Positions 39,273-47,561 of a DNA stretch of 64,000 nt are shown here, one piece after another. Origin of the DNA: Hyphomicrobiales bacterium (GTDB lineage Bacteria; Pseudomonadota; Alphaproteobacteria; Rhizobiales; Rhizobiaceae); contig UBKJ01000008.1 in NCBI GenBank assembly GCA_900465915.1, forward strand, positions 1 to 64,000, in the 5' to 3' direction. Position 1 is the stretch's first letter, and each line of letters begins with the position of its first letter. The translations under genes were made by a program, and so were the position numbers. Below the pieces are notes generated by a model. That model was given only the letters and a program-made list of their open reading frames with translations. It ran no database searches and was not told where the DNA came from.

Positions 39273-40352
39273 TCAGGCCTTGCGCGGCGCGATGCGCGTC
39301 ACATGGCCCATCTTGCGGCCGGGCCGGGCTTCGCTTTTGCCGTAGAGATGCAGCACCGCGTCCGGCTCGGCGAGAATCGCCGGGACCTTCCTGACGTCGT
39401 CGCCGATCAGATTCTCCATCACGCAGTCCGAATGGCGGCGCGGATCGCCGAGCGGCAGGCCGGCCACGGCGCGGATATGCTGCTCGAATTGCGAGACGGC
39501 GCAGGCGGCTTCCGTCCAGTGGCCGGAATTGTGCACGCGCGGCGCGAATTCGTTGGCGAGCAGCGTCCCGTCCGGCAGCACGAAGAATTCGAGCCCCAGC
39601 ACGCCGACATAGTCGAGCGCGTGCAGGAGCTTTTCCGCCGCCTGGCGCGCGGCCTCGGCGGTGGCGGCGGAGAGGGCGGCGGGCACGGTCGAGGTCGACA
39701 GGATGCCGTCCTTGTGCACGTTTTCGGCGATGTCGTAGAGCGCCACGCGGCCGCCGGCGTCGCGCGCGGCGATCACAGACACCTCGCGCTCGAAGGCGAC
39801 GAAGCCTTCGAGGATGGCCGGGGCGTGATTGATGGCGGCGAGCGCCTCGGCGGCCTCGCCGGGGGCGGAGAGCCGCACCTGGCCCTTGCCGTCATAGCCG
39901 AAGCGGCGCGTCTTCAAGACGCCGCGTCCGCCGAGCGCGGAAAGCGCTGCGACGAGCGATTCCACGTCGTCGACCAGCCGCCAGGGCGCCGTGGCGACGC
40001 CGCTGTCGTTGAGGAACTGCTTTTCGGCGAAACGGTCCTGCGAGATCTCCAGCGCCGCGGGCGGCGGCGAGACGGTGACCGTCTCGGCCAGCCGGTCGGC
40101 GGCGGAAACCGGCACGTTCTCGAATTCGTAGGTGACGACGGCGCAGGCGGAAGCAAGTTCCGCCAGCGCGGCCGGGTCGTCATAGGCGGCGACGATCTGC
40201 CGGTTGGCGACCTGCGCCGCCGGGCAGTCGGCCTGCGGCTCCAGGACGATCGTGCGGTAGCCGAGGCGGGCCGCGGCAATGGCCAGCATGCGGCCGAGCT
40301 GGCCGCCGCCGATGATGCCGATGACGGAGCCGGCGGGAAGGGCGTCTTTCAT
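39273..40352 (-). CDS. purK: N5-carboxyaminoimidazole ribonucleotide synthase
   Basis: A 359-residue ATP-grasp enzyme of purine synthesis, which carboxylates AIR on N5. It starts VIGIIGGGQLGRMLA, the standard PurK opening, followed by the ATP-grasp block LKTRRFGYDGKGQ and the catalytic EFAPRVHNSGHWT. It is one base from purE on the same strand, so it is a purEK operon. The length is typical. Confidence 0.96.
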   Translation of the reverse strand: MKDALPAGSVIGIIGGGQLGRMLAIAAARLGYRTIVLEPQADCPAAQVANRQIVAAYDDPAALAELASACAVVTYEFENVPVSAADRLAETVTVSPPPAALEISQDRFAEKQFLNDSGVATAPWRLVDDVESLVAALSALGGRGVLKTRRFGYDGKGQVRLSAPGEAAEALAAINHAPAILEGFVAFEREVSVIAARDAGGRVALYDIAENVHKDGILSTSTVPAALSAATAEAARQAAEKLLHALDYVGVLGLEFFVLPDGTLLANEFAPRVHNSGHWTEAACAVSQFEQHIRAVAGLPLGDPRRHSDCVMENLIGDDVRKVPAILAEPDAVLHLYGKSEARPGRKMGHVTRIAPRKA

Positions 40353-40353
40353 G

Positions 40354-40842
40354 TCAAACCTCGCTGGTGGGGCGCTCGGCCACGCTTTCGGTCTGGGCGG
40401 CGCGCCATTCGTCGAGCCGGGCGGCCAGCGCGTCGTCGTGCAGGGCGAGGACGGCGGCGGCGAGAAGCGCGGCGTTGACCGCGCCGGCGCGGCCGATGGC
40501 CAGCGTTCCGACCGGCACGCCCGCCGGCATCTGCACGATGGAGAGCAGCGAATCCTGCCCCGACAGGGTCTTGGACTGCACCGGCACGCCGAAGACCGGC
40601 AGCGGCGTCATCGCCGCCGTCATGCCCGGCAGGTGCGCCGCGCCGCCGGCGCCGGCGATGACCACCTCGAAGCCTTCCGCCTTGGCGCCCTTGGCGAAGG
40701 CCACCAGCCGGTCCGGCGTGCGGTGGGCCGAGACGATGCGCGCGTCGAAGCCGATTTCGAGCGCGTCCAGCGTGTCGGCGGCGTGGCGCATGGTCTCCCA
40801 ATCGGACTGGCTACCCATGATGATGGCGACTTTGACGCTCAT
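40354..40842 (-). CDS. purE: N5-carboxyaminoimidazole ribonucleotide mutase
   Basis: A 162-residue class I PurE that moves the carboxyl of N5-CAIR to C4. GSQSDWETM binds the phosphate, SAHRTP holds the catalytic His, and [12 protein letters not shown] and GVPVQS are present. The upstream frame remains open to about 41226, but only the ATG at 40842 gives the family N-terminus ([15 protein letters not shown]). It is first in the purEK operon. Confidence 0.96.
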   Translation of the reverse strand: MSVKVAIIMGSQSDWETMRHAADTLDALEIGFDARIVSAHRTPDRLVAFAKGAKAEGFEVVIAGAGGAAHLPGMTAAMTPLPVFGVPVQSKTLSGQDSLLSIVQMPAGVPVGTLAIGRAGAVNAALLAAAVLALHDDALAARLDEWRAAQTESVAERPTSEV

Positions 40843-40913
40843 TGGCTCCGCTCTATGAAGGATCGTTGGAAAAACAAAGCCGGGCGAATCCCGGCTGAAA
40901 AGTCGTCCCGCGC

Positions 40914-41117
40914 TCAGGCGATGATGTCGGGGATGATCTGGTCTTCGATTTCCTGAAGCTTGTCCTTGATCTGCAGCTTCTTCTTCTTCATCCGCTGGAT
41001 GCGAAGCTGGTCGCAGCCCACGGCGATCATGGCGTTGATGGCCGCGTCGAAATCCGCATGTTCCTGTTTCAGCCGCGCGATGGCCAATCTGATTTCGGCC
41101 TGATCCTGGTCGGACAT
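40914..41117 (-). CDS. YdcH-family (DUF465) small coiled-coil protein
   Basis: A 67-residue helical protein, [20 protein letters not shown] to a Lys-rich core ([20 protein letters not shown]). DUF465 proteins are short coiled coils of unknown function. The chosen ATG starts the family sequence, and an upstream in-frame ATG (41165) adds polar residues only. It is divergent from a second DUF465 gene (41338) across a region with two palindromes. Confidence 0.83.
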   Translation of the reverse strand: MSDQDQAEIRLAIARLKQEHADFDAAINAMIAVGCDQLRIQRMKKKKLQIKDKLQEIEDQIIPDIIA

Positions 41118-41167
41118 GCGGTGTCGCCCCGTTTCGTTTTCCGTTTCGGGCGAAGCCCTTATCACAT

Positions 41168-41184
41168 TTTTCCCGACGGGAAAA
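41168..41184. promoter_or_regulatory. Palindrome TTTTCCCG-A-CGGGAAAA
   Basis: Perfect 8-bp arms around one base, between two divergent DUF465 genes. It is a possible shared operator. Confidence 0.45.
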
Positions 41185-41201
41185 TGCTACCACGACAAAT
41201 T

Positions 41202-41220
41202 CGACTTTGGGCCAAAGTCG
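41202..41220. promoter_or_regulatory. Palindrome CGACTTTGG-G-CCAAAGTCG
   Basis: Perfect 9-bp arms around one base, 18 bases after the previous palindrome. The two centres are about 31 bases (three helical turns) apart. Confidence 0.45.
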
Positions 41221-41337
41221 TGCCAAACTGTCATGGTTCCGTCATGAACGCCGGTCCCCTCAGGTCGGCGGCTCACGACCGTCGGCCTGACCGGCCCGGA
41301 ACGAAGGTTCAGGAAACCACTCAAAGGAGATCTGACG

Positions 41338-41517
41338 ATGGCTATCGAGTCGCATCTTGCCTCGCTTGAACAGAAGCATGGCGCTCTGGAACAGGAAATT
41401 TCAGAAGCCTTGGCGTCACCGGCGACGGACGACCTTCTCATAGCATCTTTGAAGCGCAGAAAGCTGGTCCTCAAGGAGCAGATCGAAAAGCTGAGATCGA
41501 CCGCAACCCGCCATTGA
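41338..41517 (+). CDS. Second YdcH-family (DUF465) protein
   Basis: A 59-residue helical protein, MAIESHLASLEQKHGALEQE to LKEQIEKLRSTATRH, with the DUF465 pattern of a helix, a short turn (ASPATDD) and a second helix. GGAG lies 9 bases before the ATG, and a terminator follows, so it is monocistronic. The two DUF465 genes face away from each other and share a 220-base control region. Confidence 0.85.
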   Translation: MAIESHLASLEQKHGALEQEISEALASPATDDLLIASLKRRKLVLKEQIEKLRSTATRH

Positions 41518-41543
41518 GGGCGGACCATCATCCAGGAAACATC

Positions 41544-41572
41544 GGCGGTCGCTTTGCGGCCGCCTTTTATTT
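41544..41572 (+). terminator. Intrinsic terminator of the second DUF465 gene
   Basis: 9-bp stem GGCGGTCGC/GCGGCCGCC (one T-G pair) with a TTT loop and the tail TTTTATTTT. Confidence 0.88.
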
Positions 41573-41584
41573 TAACCCGCTCTT

Positions 41585-42823
41585 TTACGTCTCTGGCTCG
41601 GCGCGCGGGTCGAGCTTCATCACCTCGGGCGTGGCGCCCTTGACGGAGGGCATGCTCTTGAACTGCTCCTTCTCGCCTTTCGGCCGCGAGGCGCGGCGGC
41701 GCGAGCGCAGGATGGCGTAGGCGGCGATGGCCATATGCGCCAGCGCCGTGACCGCGAACAGCGCCGACGGCCACATGAGGCCCATGGCGCCGGCGGCCAG
41801 AAGCGGCCCCAGCATGGTGCCGAAGCCGTAGAGCAGCAGCAGCCCGCTCGACACCTTCACGAAATTCTCCGCCGTGGCGTAGTCGTTGGCGTGGGCCACC
41901 GCCACCGGATAGAGCGCATAGGCGAGCGCGCCGTAGCAGCCGGTCAGCACGATGATCGCGGTCCCGCTGGTCGGGCCGATGGCGAAGATGACGAGGCCGA
42001 CGAGCGCCGCCAGCGAAGCCGCGCCGGCCAGCACGTAGCGGCGGTCGATGAGGTCGGAGACGCGGCCGACCGGGATCTGCGCCAGCGCGCCGGCGGCGAT
42101 GGTGACGCTGACCATCAGCGCGATCTCGGTGTTGGAGACGCCCGATTGCGCGCCGAACACCGCGCCCAGCGTGCCCCAGGCGCCGTTGGCGACGCCGATC
42201 AGGATGCAGCCGATGAAGGCGGCGGGCGAGTTGCGGTAGAGGCCCTTGAGGTCGAGCTGCACCTCGGTCAGCGGGCGCGGGCTGACGGCGGTGGAGATGG
42301 CGGTGGGGATCAGCGCCAGGCAGAACAGGATGCCGGTGATCATGAACAGGTGGTCGGAGCGCACGTCGCCGGCGGCGACCAGCATCTGGCCGGCCATGGT
42401 GCCCCCGTAATTGACCATCATGTAGAGGCCGAAGACCTTGCCGCGCGCCTCGTTGCCGGCGCGCTCGTTGAGCCAGGTCTCGATGATCATGTAGGCGCCG
42501 GCCATGGAGAAGCCGGTGAAGGCGCGCAGGACCACCCAGGCGGTCGCGTCGACGAAGACGCCCGACAGAAGCGCGATGATGGCGGCCGAGGCGGCGAAGC
42601 AGCCGAAGGCGCGCACATGGCCGACGCGGCGCACCAGGCGCGGCGCGAACAGGCAGCCGGCGATGAAGCCGCCGGCCCAGGTGGCGCCGAGCAGGCCGAG
42701 GGAGGCGACGGAAAAGCCTTCCGCGCCGCCGCGCAGCGGCAGGAGCAGGCCGTGCAGGCCCGAGGCCATCAGCAGAAAGGCGGCGCCGCAGAGAAGGGCG
42801 AGAATCTGGATATAAATGCGCAA
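41585..42823 (-). CDS. MFS transporter (YcaD/UMF-like)
   Basis: A 412-residue inner-membrane protein with 12 hydrophobic segments. Motifs resemble the YcaD-type MFS (AGAYMIIETWLNERAGNEARG and GLYMMVNYGGTMAGQ). The C-terminal 40 residues are charged and cytosolic. The substrate is unknown. It ends just beyond the DUF465 terminator. The 71-base spacing to the upstream DUF1192 gene on the same strand allows co-transcription. Confidence 0.85.
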   Translation of the reverse strand: MRIYIQILALLCGAAFLLMASGLHGLLLPLRGGAEGFSVASLGLLGATWAGGFIAGCLFAPRLVRRVGHVRAFGCFAASAAIIALLSGVFVDATAWVVLRAFTGFSMAGAYMIIETWLNERAGNEARGKVFGLYMMVNYGGTMAGQMLVAAGDVRSDHLFMITGILFCLALIPTAISTAVSPRPLTEVQLDLKGLYRNSPAAFIGCILIGVANGAWGTLGAVFGAQSGVSNTEIALMVSVTIAAGALAQIPVGRVSDLIDRRYVLAGAASLAALVGLVIFAIGPTSGTAIIVLTGCYGALAYALYPVAVAHANDYATAENFVKVSSGLLLLYGFGTMLGPLLAAGAMGLMWPSALFAVTALAHMAIAAYAILRSRRRASRPKGEKEQFKSMPSVKGATPEVMKLDPRAEPET

Positions 42824-42894
42824 GTTCGCGGTTCCGGGTCTGGGGGAAAGGTCTGGGAGGCCGGCCGGGCCTCCCGTTGCGTGTCGGCGCGCGC

Positions 42895-43086
42895 CTAGCG
42901 GAACAGGGCCTCGGCGCTGGCGCGGCTGTCGCCCTTGCGCCGCCTTTCGGCCTCCAGGCGCTCGATCTCGGCCCGCAGCAGCGCGATGCGCTGATCGATC
43001 TCGGCCACGGACAGGCGCGACAGCTCCGTCTCGTCCAGCGCGACGCCCTTGCGCGCCGGGCCGCTCTCTTCGTCGAACACGCTCAT
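42895..43086 (-). CDS. DUF1192 small protein
   Basis: 63 residues with the core LSRLSVAEIDQRIALLRAEI and then ERLEAERRRKG, the DUF1192 coiled-coil motif. The family is alphaproteobacterial and uncharacterised. It is divergent from the quinone oxidoreductase gene, with 127 bases between, a frequent arrangement to my knowledge. Confidence 0.85.
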   Translation of the reverse strand: MSVFDEESGPARKGVALDETELSRLSVAEIDQRIALLRAEIERLEAERRRKGDSRASAEALFR

Positions 43087-43213
43087 GGCCTTCCTCCTCG
43101 GTCGATGGCGCCTGCCTGGCGGAAAAGATTTAACACCTTGAATCGTCGCCTATATATTTGGGGAATTCGGCCGCCTTGTCCATGCCGCCGATCCGATTCG
43201 ACAGGAGCAGACC

Positions 43214-44218
43214 ATGACCGCCGAGACGCCGTCCCGCATGACCGCCATCGAAATCGCCGCGCCCGGCGGCGCGGCGATGCTGCGCCCCGTGCAGCGCTCG
43301 ACGCCCGAGCCGAAGCCGGGCGAGGTGCTGATCCGGGTGCGCGCCGCCGGCGTCAACCGGCCGGACGTGCTGCAGCGCATGGGCCAATATGCGCCGCCGC
43401 CCGGCGCCTCCGACATTCCGGGACTGGAGGTGGCCGGCGAGGTGGCGGCGCTGGGCGAGGGCGCGACGCGCTTCAGGGTCGGCGATCCGGTGGCGGCGCT
43501 GCTGCCCGGCGGCGGCTACGCCGAATACGCCGTGGCGCATGAGGGCGCGACGCTGCCGCTGCCCTCGGGCTACGGCTATATCGAGGCGGCGGCGATCCCC
43601 GAGACCTTCTTCACCGTCTGGCACAACGTGTTCGAGCGCGGCGGGCTGAAGCCGGGCGAGACGCTGCTGGTGCATGGCGGCTCGTCCGGCATCGGCACGA
43701 CGGCGATCCAGCTGGCCAAGGCCTTCGGCGCGACGGTTATCGCCACCGCCGGCTCGGCGGAGAAATGCGCCGCCTGCGAGAGGCTGGGCGCCGCGCGGGC
43801 GATCAACTATCGCGAGGAGGATTTCGTCGCCGCCGTGCGGGAGGCGACCGGCGGCAAGGGGGCCGACGTCATCCTCGACATGGTCGGCGGCGACTATGTC
43901 GACCGCAACTACCGCGCCGCGGCCGAGGACGGGCGCATCGTGCAGATCGCCGTGCTCGAAGGGGCGAAGGCCACGGCCAATGTGGCGCTTTTGATGGTCA
44001 AGCGGCTCACCCATACCGGCTCGACGCTGCGCCCGCGCCCGGCCGCCTTCAAGGCGGAGATCGCCCGCGCGCTGGAGGCGAAGGTGTGGCCGTTGCTCGC
44101 CAGCCGCGCGGTGGCGCCTGTGATGGACATGATCTTTCCGCTCAAGGACGCCTGGCGCGCGCATGAGCGGATGGAGGAAAGCCGCCACATCGGAAAAATC
44201 GTGCTCGACGTCGCGTAA
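43214..44218 (+). CDS. NAD(P)H quinone oxidoreductase (PIG3/zeta-crystallin family)
   Basis: A 334-residue zinc-independent medium-chain dehydrogenase/reductase. The GroES-like half ends in VAALLPGGGYAEYAV. The Rossmann half shows VHGGSSGIGTTAIQLAKA. The zinc ligands of alcohol dehydrogenases are missing, as expected. The PIG3 signature ADVILDMVGGDYVDRNYR is present. It reduces quinones with NADPH and may limit oxidative damage. ATG 43214 is chosen; a second Met at residue 9 is possible. Confidence 0.92.
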   Translation: MTAETPSRMTAIEIAAPGGAAMLRPVQRSTPEPKPGEVLIRVRAAGVNRPDVLQRMGQYAPPPGASDIPGLEVAGEVAALGEGATRFRVGDPVAALLPGGGYAEYAVAHEGATLPLPSGYGYIEAAAIPETFFTVWHNVFERGGLKPGETLLVHGGSSGIGTTAIQLAKAFGATVIATAGSAEKCAACERLGAARAINYREEDFVAAVREATGGKGADVILDMVGGDYVDRNYRAAAEDGRIVQIAVLEGAKATANVALLMVKRLTHTGSTLRPRPAAFKAEIARALEAKVWPLLASRAVAPVMDMIFPLKDAWRAHERMEESRHIGKIVLDVA

Positions 44219-44245
44219 AGGCGGCGCGCGGCCGCGACGGCTTTC

Positions 44246-44274
44246 TTGCCTCGCGATAAAAAAACCTGTATAGA
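44246..44274 (+). promoter_or_regulatory. Sigma-70 promoter of trcR
   Basis: TTGCCT, exactly 17 bases, TATAGA, about 80 bases before the ATG. This is the best-looking housekeeping promoter in the window. Confidence 0.6.
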
Positions 44275-44351
44275 GGCCGTGATTTCCCGGAAATTGTGGT
44301 TTTTTTCCACGTCCCGCGCCACCGGAGCGGACGAACAAGAGGATTGCATCT

Positions 44352-45029
44352 ATGGCCACCCAGCTTCTCATGCCGAAGGCGACGGCCGTCTGGCTCGTCG
44401 ACAACACGGCTCTTTCGTTTGACCAGATCGCCGCCTTCTGCAAGCTGCATCCGCTGGAAGTGAAGGCGATCGCCGACGGTGAAGCTTCGCAAGGGATCAA
44501 GGGCCTCGATCCGGTCATTACCGGCCAGCTTTCGCGCGAGGAGATCGCGCGGGCCGAGAAGGACCCCTATTACCGCCTCAAGCTGGCCGAGCCCAAGGTG
44601 CGCGTGCCGGAAGCCAAGCGCAAGGGCCCGCGCTACACGCCGCTGTCCAAGCGCCAGGACCGCCCGAACGCGATCCTGTGGCTGGTGCGCAACCATCCGG
44701 AACTCAAGGACGCGCAGATCGCCCGCCTGATCGGCACCACCAAGGCGACCATCGAGCAGATCCGCAACCGCACCCACTGGAACTCCGCCAGCCTGACCGC
44801 GATGGACCCCGTGACGCTCGGCCTGTGCTCGCAGATCGACCTCGACATCGAGGTCGAGCGCGCCGCGCGCAACCGCCCGGCATCGGAAGCCGACAGCTCG
44901 CTGCTGCCCGCCTCGGCGACCGAGAATTTCGACTATCGCGAGGAGGAAGAGGAAGAGCTGGACGCGAGCAAGGTCTTCGCCAAGCTGTCCTCGCTCAAGG
45001 GCCCGGCGACGGACGAGGACGAGGAATAA
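44352..45029 (+). CDS. trcR: Cell-cycle transcriptional regulator TrcR (DUF1013)
   Basis: 225 residues, starting MATQLLMPKATAVWLVDNTA. Two helix-turn-helix-like segments are visible: LSFDQIAAFCKLHPLEVKAI (21-40) and AQIARLIGTTKATIEQIRNR (about 122-141). An acidic tail (EEEEEELDAS) closes the protein. DUF1013 is restricted to alphaproteobacteria; in Caulobacter, TrcR associates with RNA polymerase. It is monocistronic, with its own promoter and terminator. Confidence 0.9.
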   Translation: MATQLLMPKATAVWLVDNTALSFDQIAAFCKLHPLEVKAIADGEASQGIKGLDPVITGQLSREEIARAEKDPYYRLKLAEPKVRVPEAKRKGPRYTPLSKRQDRPNAILWLVRNHPELKDAQIARLIGTTKATIEQIRNRTHWNSASLTAMDPVTLGLCSQIDLDIEVERAARNRPASEADSSLLPASATENFDYREEEEEELDASKVFAKLSSLKGPATDEDEE

Positions 45030-45055
45030 GCGGTTCTTCACCGTCGCAACGAAAA

Positions 45056-45079
45056 GCCCGGCTTTGGCCGGGCTTTTTT
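45056..45079. terminator. Terminator between trcR and the WYL regulator
   Basis: GCCCGGC/GCCGGGC stem with a 4-base loop, AAAA on the left and TTTTTT on the right, so it works in both directions for two convergent genes. The T-run reaches the stop codon of the leftward gene. Confidence 0.92.
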
Positions 45080-45779
45080 ATTCCTTGAAGGCGTTGTATT
45101 CGCTCATCTCCATCAGCCGGTAGAAATCGGCCAGCGTCTTGCCGCGCTCGGCGCGGAAGCGGCGGCCGGTGCGGTCGGCCTCGACGATGCGGTCGGTGCG
45201 GAAGGTGCGGAAGGCGTTGCGCAATTCACACCAGCCGATCACCGTCCACACCTTGCCCCAGAACCACAGGCCGAGCGGGCGGATGTCGCGCTCGCTCTCG
45301 CGCTGCTCGAGGTCGCGGTAGCGGATGGAGAGCACGTCGTTCTCGTCGACGGCGCGCTCGACGGCGTCGATGATGCGCCGCTCCTTGACCGACAGGCTGG
45401 CGGCGGGCGCATGGATCTGCGTGCCGGCGATGCGGGCGCGCTCCTCCTGCGGCAGCACGGCCTCGATCTTGACCAGCGCCTCCTCGGCCCCGCGCGCCAT
45501 CGACACGCCGCCCCAGGCGCGGATGAGGCGCGCGCCGGCCACCAGCGCCACGATCTCGTCGCGGGTGAACATCAGCGGCGGCAGCTCGAAGCCCTGGCGC
45601 AGGATGTAGCCGACGCCGGCCTCGCCGTCGATCGGCACGCCGGTCGATTGCAGGTCGGCGATGTCGCGATAGATGGTGCGCTCCGAAACCTCCAGCCGCT
45701 CGGCCAGCCGGCGCGCGGTGACCAGCCGGCCGCCGCGCAAATGCTGGACGATCTGGAACAGGCGGTCGGCGCGGCGCAT
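45078..45779 (-). CDS. YafY-type HTH/WYL-domain transcriptional regulator
   Basis: 233 residues. An N-terminal winged helix (LVTARRLAERLEVSERTIYRDI) is followed by a WYL domain (ENDVLSIRYRDLEQRESERD then GLWFWGKVWTVIGWCELRN), as in the YafY/DeoR-like group. WYL domains bind nucleic acids or small ligands. The ATG is 5 bases after the stop of the upstream DUF1127 gene, so the two form an operon. Targets are unknown. Confidence 0.88.
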   Translation of the reverse strand: MRRADRLFQIVQHLRGGRLVTARRLAERLEVSERTIYRDIADLQSTGVPIDGEAGVGYILRQGFELPPLMFTRDEIVALVAGARLIRAWGGVSMARGAEEALVKIEAVLPQEERARIAGTQIHAPAASLSVKERRIIDAVERAVDENDVLSIRYRDLEQRESERDIRPLGLWFWGKVWTVIGWCELRNAFRTFRTDRIVEADRTGRRFRAERGKTLADFYRLMEMSEYNAFKE

Positions 45780-45784
45780 GGGCG

Positions 45785-45970
45785 TCACTTCTCCCGGCAG
45801 GCGCGGGCCTGGCGCTGCTCGCGGTAGCTGTCCGGCCAGCCCAGGTCCTTGCGCAGGTAATGCGGCAGGGCGTCGATCGTGCGCTGGGTGCGGACGAAGC
45901 GGCGGCGCGCGTCGACCCGGCGCCGATATTCCTTCAGCAATGCGAGCAGCGGTGCGATGGCGATGATCAT
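45785..45970 (-). CDS. DUF1127 small protein
   Basis: A 61-residue basic protein with the DUF1127 core (RFVRTQRTIDALPHYLRKDL then GWPDSY). Short DUF1127 proteins of rhizobia are Arg-rich, can bind RNA and influence phosphate and small-RNA metabolism. The N-terminal 14 residues are hydrophobic. The upstream hydrophobic start could be a membrane anchor. It is first in a two-gene operon with the WYL regulator. Confidence 0.72.
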   Translation of the reverse strand: MIIAIAPLLALLKEYRRRVDARRRFVRTQRTIDALPHYLRKDLGWPDSYREQRQARACREK

Positions 45971-46114
45971 GGGAACCTCCCTCAGCTTGGAACGGCATCA
46001 TCGCATATCCCTGCTGACAGCCCTCTGTCAGGAGCGCCCGGCCATTGTGTCCGCTTCGCGCGCCGCCCGCAAGCGGCGGCTTGCGGGCGGGGCGGGCTTG
46101 CGGCACAAGGCGGC

Positions 46115-46279
46115 ATGACCAAGATCCTGCCCGCGCTTCTGATTCTGCTGATGGGGCTGCATGCGCTCAAGCCCCTCGGCTGGCCGGGGCTGAAGCGGCG
46201 CGCCGATTTCTGGAAGATCGCCGTCGCCGCGCTCGTGCTGATGGCGCTGGCGGCCGGGCTGCACGTCAGCGGGATATGA
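46115..46279 (+). CDS. Small two-helix membrane protein
   Basis: 54 residues with two hydrophobic segments (ILPALLILLMGLHALKPLGW at 4-23 and AVAALVLMALAAGLHV at 37-52) joined by a basic loop (LKRRADFWK). No family recognised. Similar short proteins are annotated as hypothetical in Rhizobiales. The ribosome site is weak (GGCGG), so the call depends on the protein-like composition. Confidence 0.6.
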   Translation: MTKILPALLILLMGLHALKPLGWPGLKRRADFWKIAVAALVLMALAAGLHVSGI

Positions 46280-46301
46280 AAAAGCCCGGCGCGAGCCGGG
46301 C
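46279..46301 (-). terminator. Terminator of fba
   Basis: GCCCGGC/GCCGGGC stem with a GCGA loop. On the minus strand it is followed by TTTTT, so it ends the leftward fba transcript. Confidence 0.85.
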
Positions 46302-46325
46302 TTATGAGGCGTCGGAGGAAAAGGC

Positions 46326-47351
46326 TCAGGCGGCCTTCTCCAGCTCCTTCTTCCAGCCGCCGGTGGCGGCGAGGCCGTTCATGCGGGCGCGGTGGGCGAA
46401 GGCGCGCTGGCCGGCGGCGACGTTCTCGTCCTTGCCGCCCCAGGCCTCCAGCGCCGAGGCCTGCAGGGCGCGGCCATAGGAGAAGGTCAGCTTCCACGGC
46501 AGGTCGTGGGCGGCGTTCATGGCCGACAGATGCGCGGTGGCCTCCTCGCCGGTCTGGCCGCCCGACAGGAAGGCGATGCCCGGAACCGCCACGGGCACGG
46601 TGTTGCGGAAGCAGCGCACGGTCTTCTCCGCCACTTCCTCGACCGAGGCCTTGCGGGCGTTCTTGCCGTCGATGACCATGTTGGGCTTGAGGATCATGCC
46701 CTCCAGCCTGACGCGGGCGTCGTAAAGCTCGGCGAAGACGGTCTTCAGCACCCATTCGGTGACGTCGTAGCAGCGGTCGATGGAGTGGTCGCCCGGCTTG
46801 CCGTCCATCAGCACTTCCGGCTCGACCATCGGCACGATGCCGGCTTCCTGGCACAGCGCCGCGTAGCGGGCCAGCGCCTGCGCGTTCTGCTTGACCGCGC
46901 CCCATGTCGGCAGGGCGTCGGAGATAGAGATGACGGCGCGCCATTTGGCGAAGCGCGCGCCGAGCGCGTAATAGTCCTTGAGGCGCTCGCGCAGGCCGTC
47001 GAGGCCCTCGGTGATGGTCTCGCCCGGATGGGCGGCCAGCGGCTTGGCGCCGGCGTCGACCTTTATGCCCGGGAACGCGCCGGCCTTGCGGATGAGGTCG
47101 ACCAGCGGCGCGCCGTCGCGCGCCTTCTGGCGGATGGTCTCGTCATAGAGGATGACGCCCGAAATATGGTTCTTCATCGCCTCGTCGGCGCGGAACAGCA
47201 TCTCGCGGTAATCGCGGCGCGAATCGGCGGTGGAGGCGAGGCCGATGGCGCGGAAGCGCTTCTCGATCGTGCCGGAGCTTTCGTCGGCGGCCAGAATGCC
47301 CTTGCCGGTCGCCACCATGGCGAGCGCGATGTCTTCGAGACGTTCGGTCAT
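46326..47351 (-). CDS. fbaB: Class I fructose-bisphosphate aldolase
   Basis: A 341-residue class I (Schiff-base) aldolase, not a zinc class II enzyme. It starts MTERLEDIALAMVATGKGIL and shows ADESSGTIEKRF, the substrate block KVDAGAKPL, the Schiff-base Lys in GMILKPNMVIDG and the C-terminal FLSGGQTGEEAT. It cleaves fructose 1,6-bisphosphate or works in gluconeogenesis. The upstream frame is open (to about 47426), but the chosen ATG gives the family N-terminus. It is last in the central-carbon cluster, 210 bases after pgk and with its own control region. Confidence 0.95.
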   Translation of the reverse strand: MTERLEDIALAMVATGKGILAADESSGTIEKRFRAIGLASTADSRRDYREMLFRADEAMKNHISGVILYDETIRQKARDGAPLVDLIRKAGAFPGIKVDAGAKPLAAHPGETITEGLDGLRERLKDYYALGARFAKWRAVISISDALPTWGAVKQNAQALARYAALCQEAGIVPMVEPEVLMDGKPGDHSIDRCYDVTEWVLKTVFAELYDARVRLEGMILKPNMVIDGKNARKASVEEVAEKTVRCFRNTVPVAVPGIAFLSGGQTGEEATAHLSAMNAAHDLPWKLTFSYGRALQASALEAWGGKDENVAAGQRAFAHRARMNGLAATGGWKKELEKAA

Positions 47352-47433
47352 ATGCGGAAGCTCCTCGTTCGTTTGCGATGAAAAGCGCGATAGCATTGGC
47401 TTCCGATAAAACAAATACCCCCGCAAGCGGTTG

Positions 47434-47460
47434 AAACGATTGAAATTTTTTCAAACGATT
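47434..47460. promoter_or_regulatory. Operator-like sequence upstream of fba
   Basis: Contains two AAACGATT words 19 bases apart, and between them the palindrome TTGAAA-TTT-TTTCAA (47440-47454). It lies about 80 bases upstream of the fba start. It may be the site of a carbon-metabolism regulator. Confidence 0.35.
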
Positions 47461-47511
47461 TAGTCTGGACAAATTTTCTTACGGCCTGTCGGACAAGCCC
47501 GCGACGGCATG

Positions 47512-47537
47512 AAAAAAGCCCGGCGCGAAGGCCGGGC
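47512..47537 (-). terminator. Terminator of pgk
   Basis: GCCCGGC/GCCGGGC stem, loop GCGAAG, followed on the minus strand by TTTTTT. Confidence 0.88.
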
Positions 47538-47561
47538 TCGGGATTTTTCGGGAAGGCGCCG

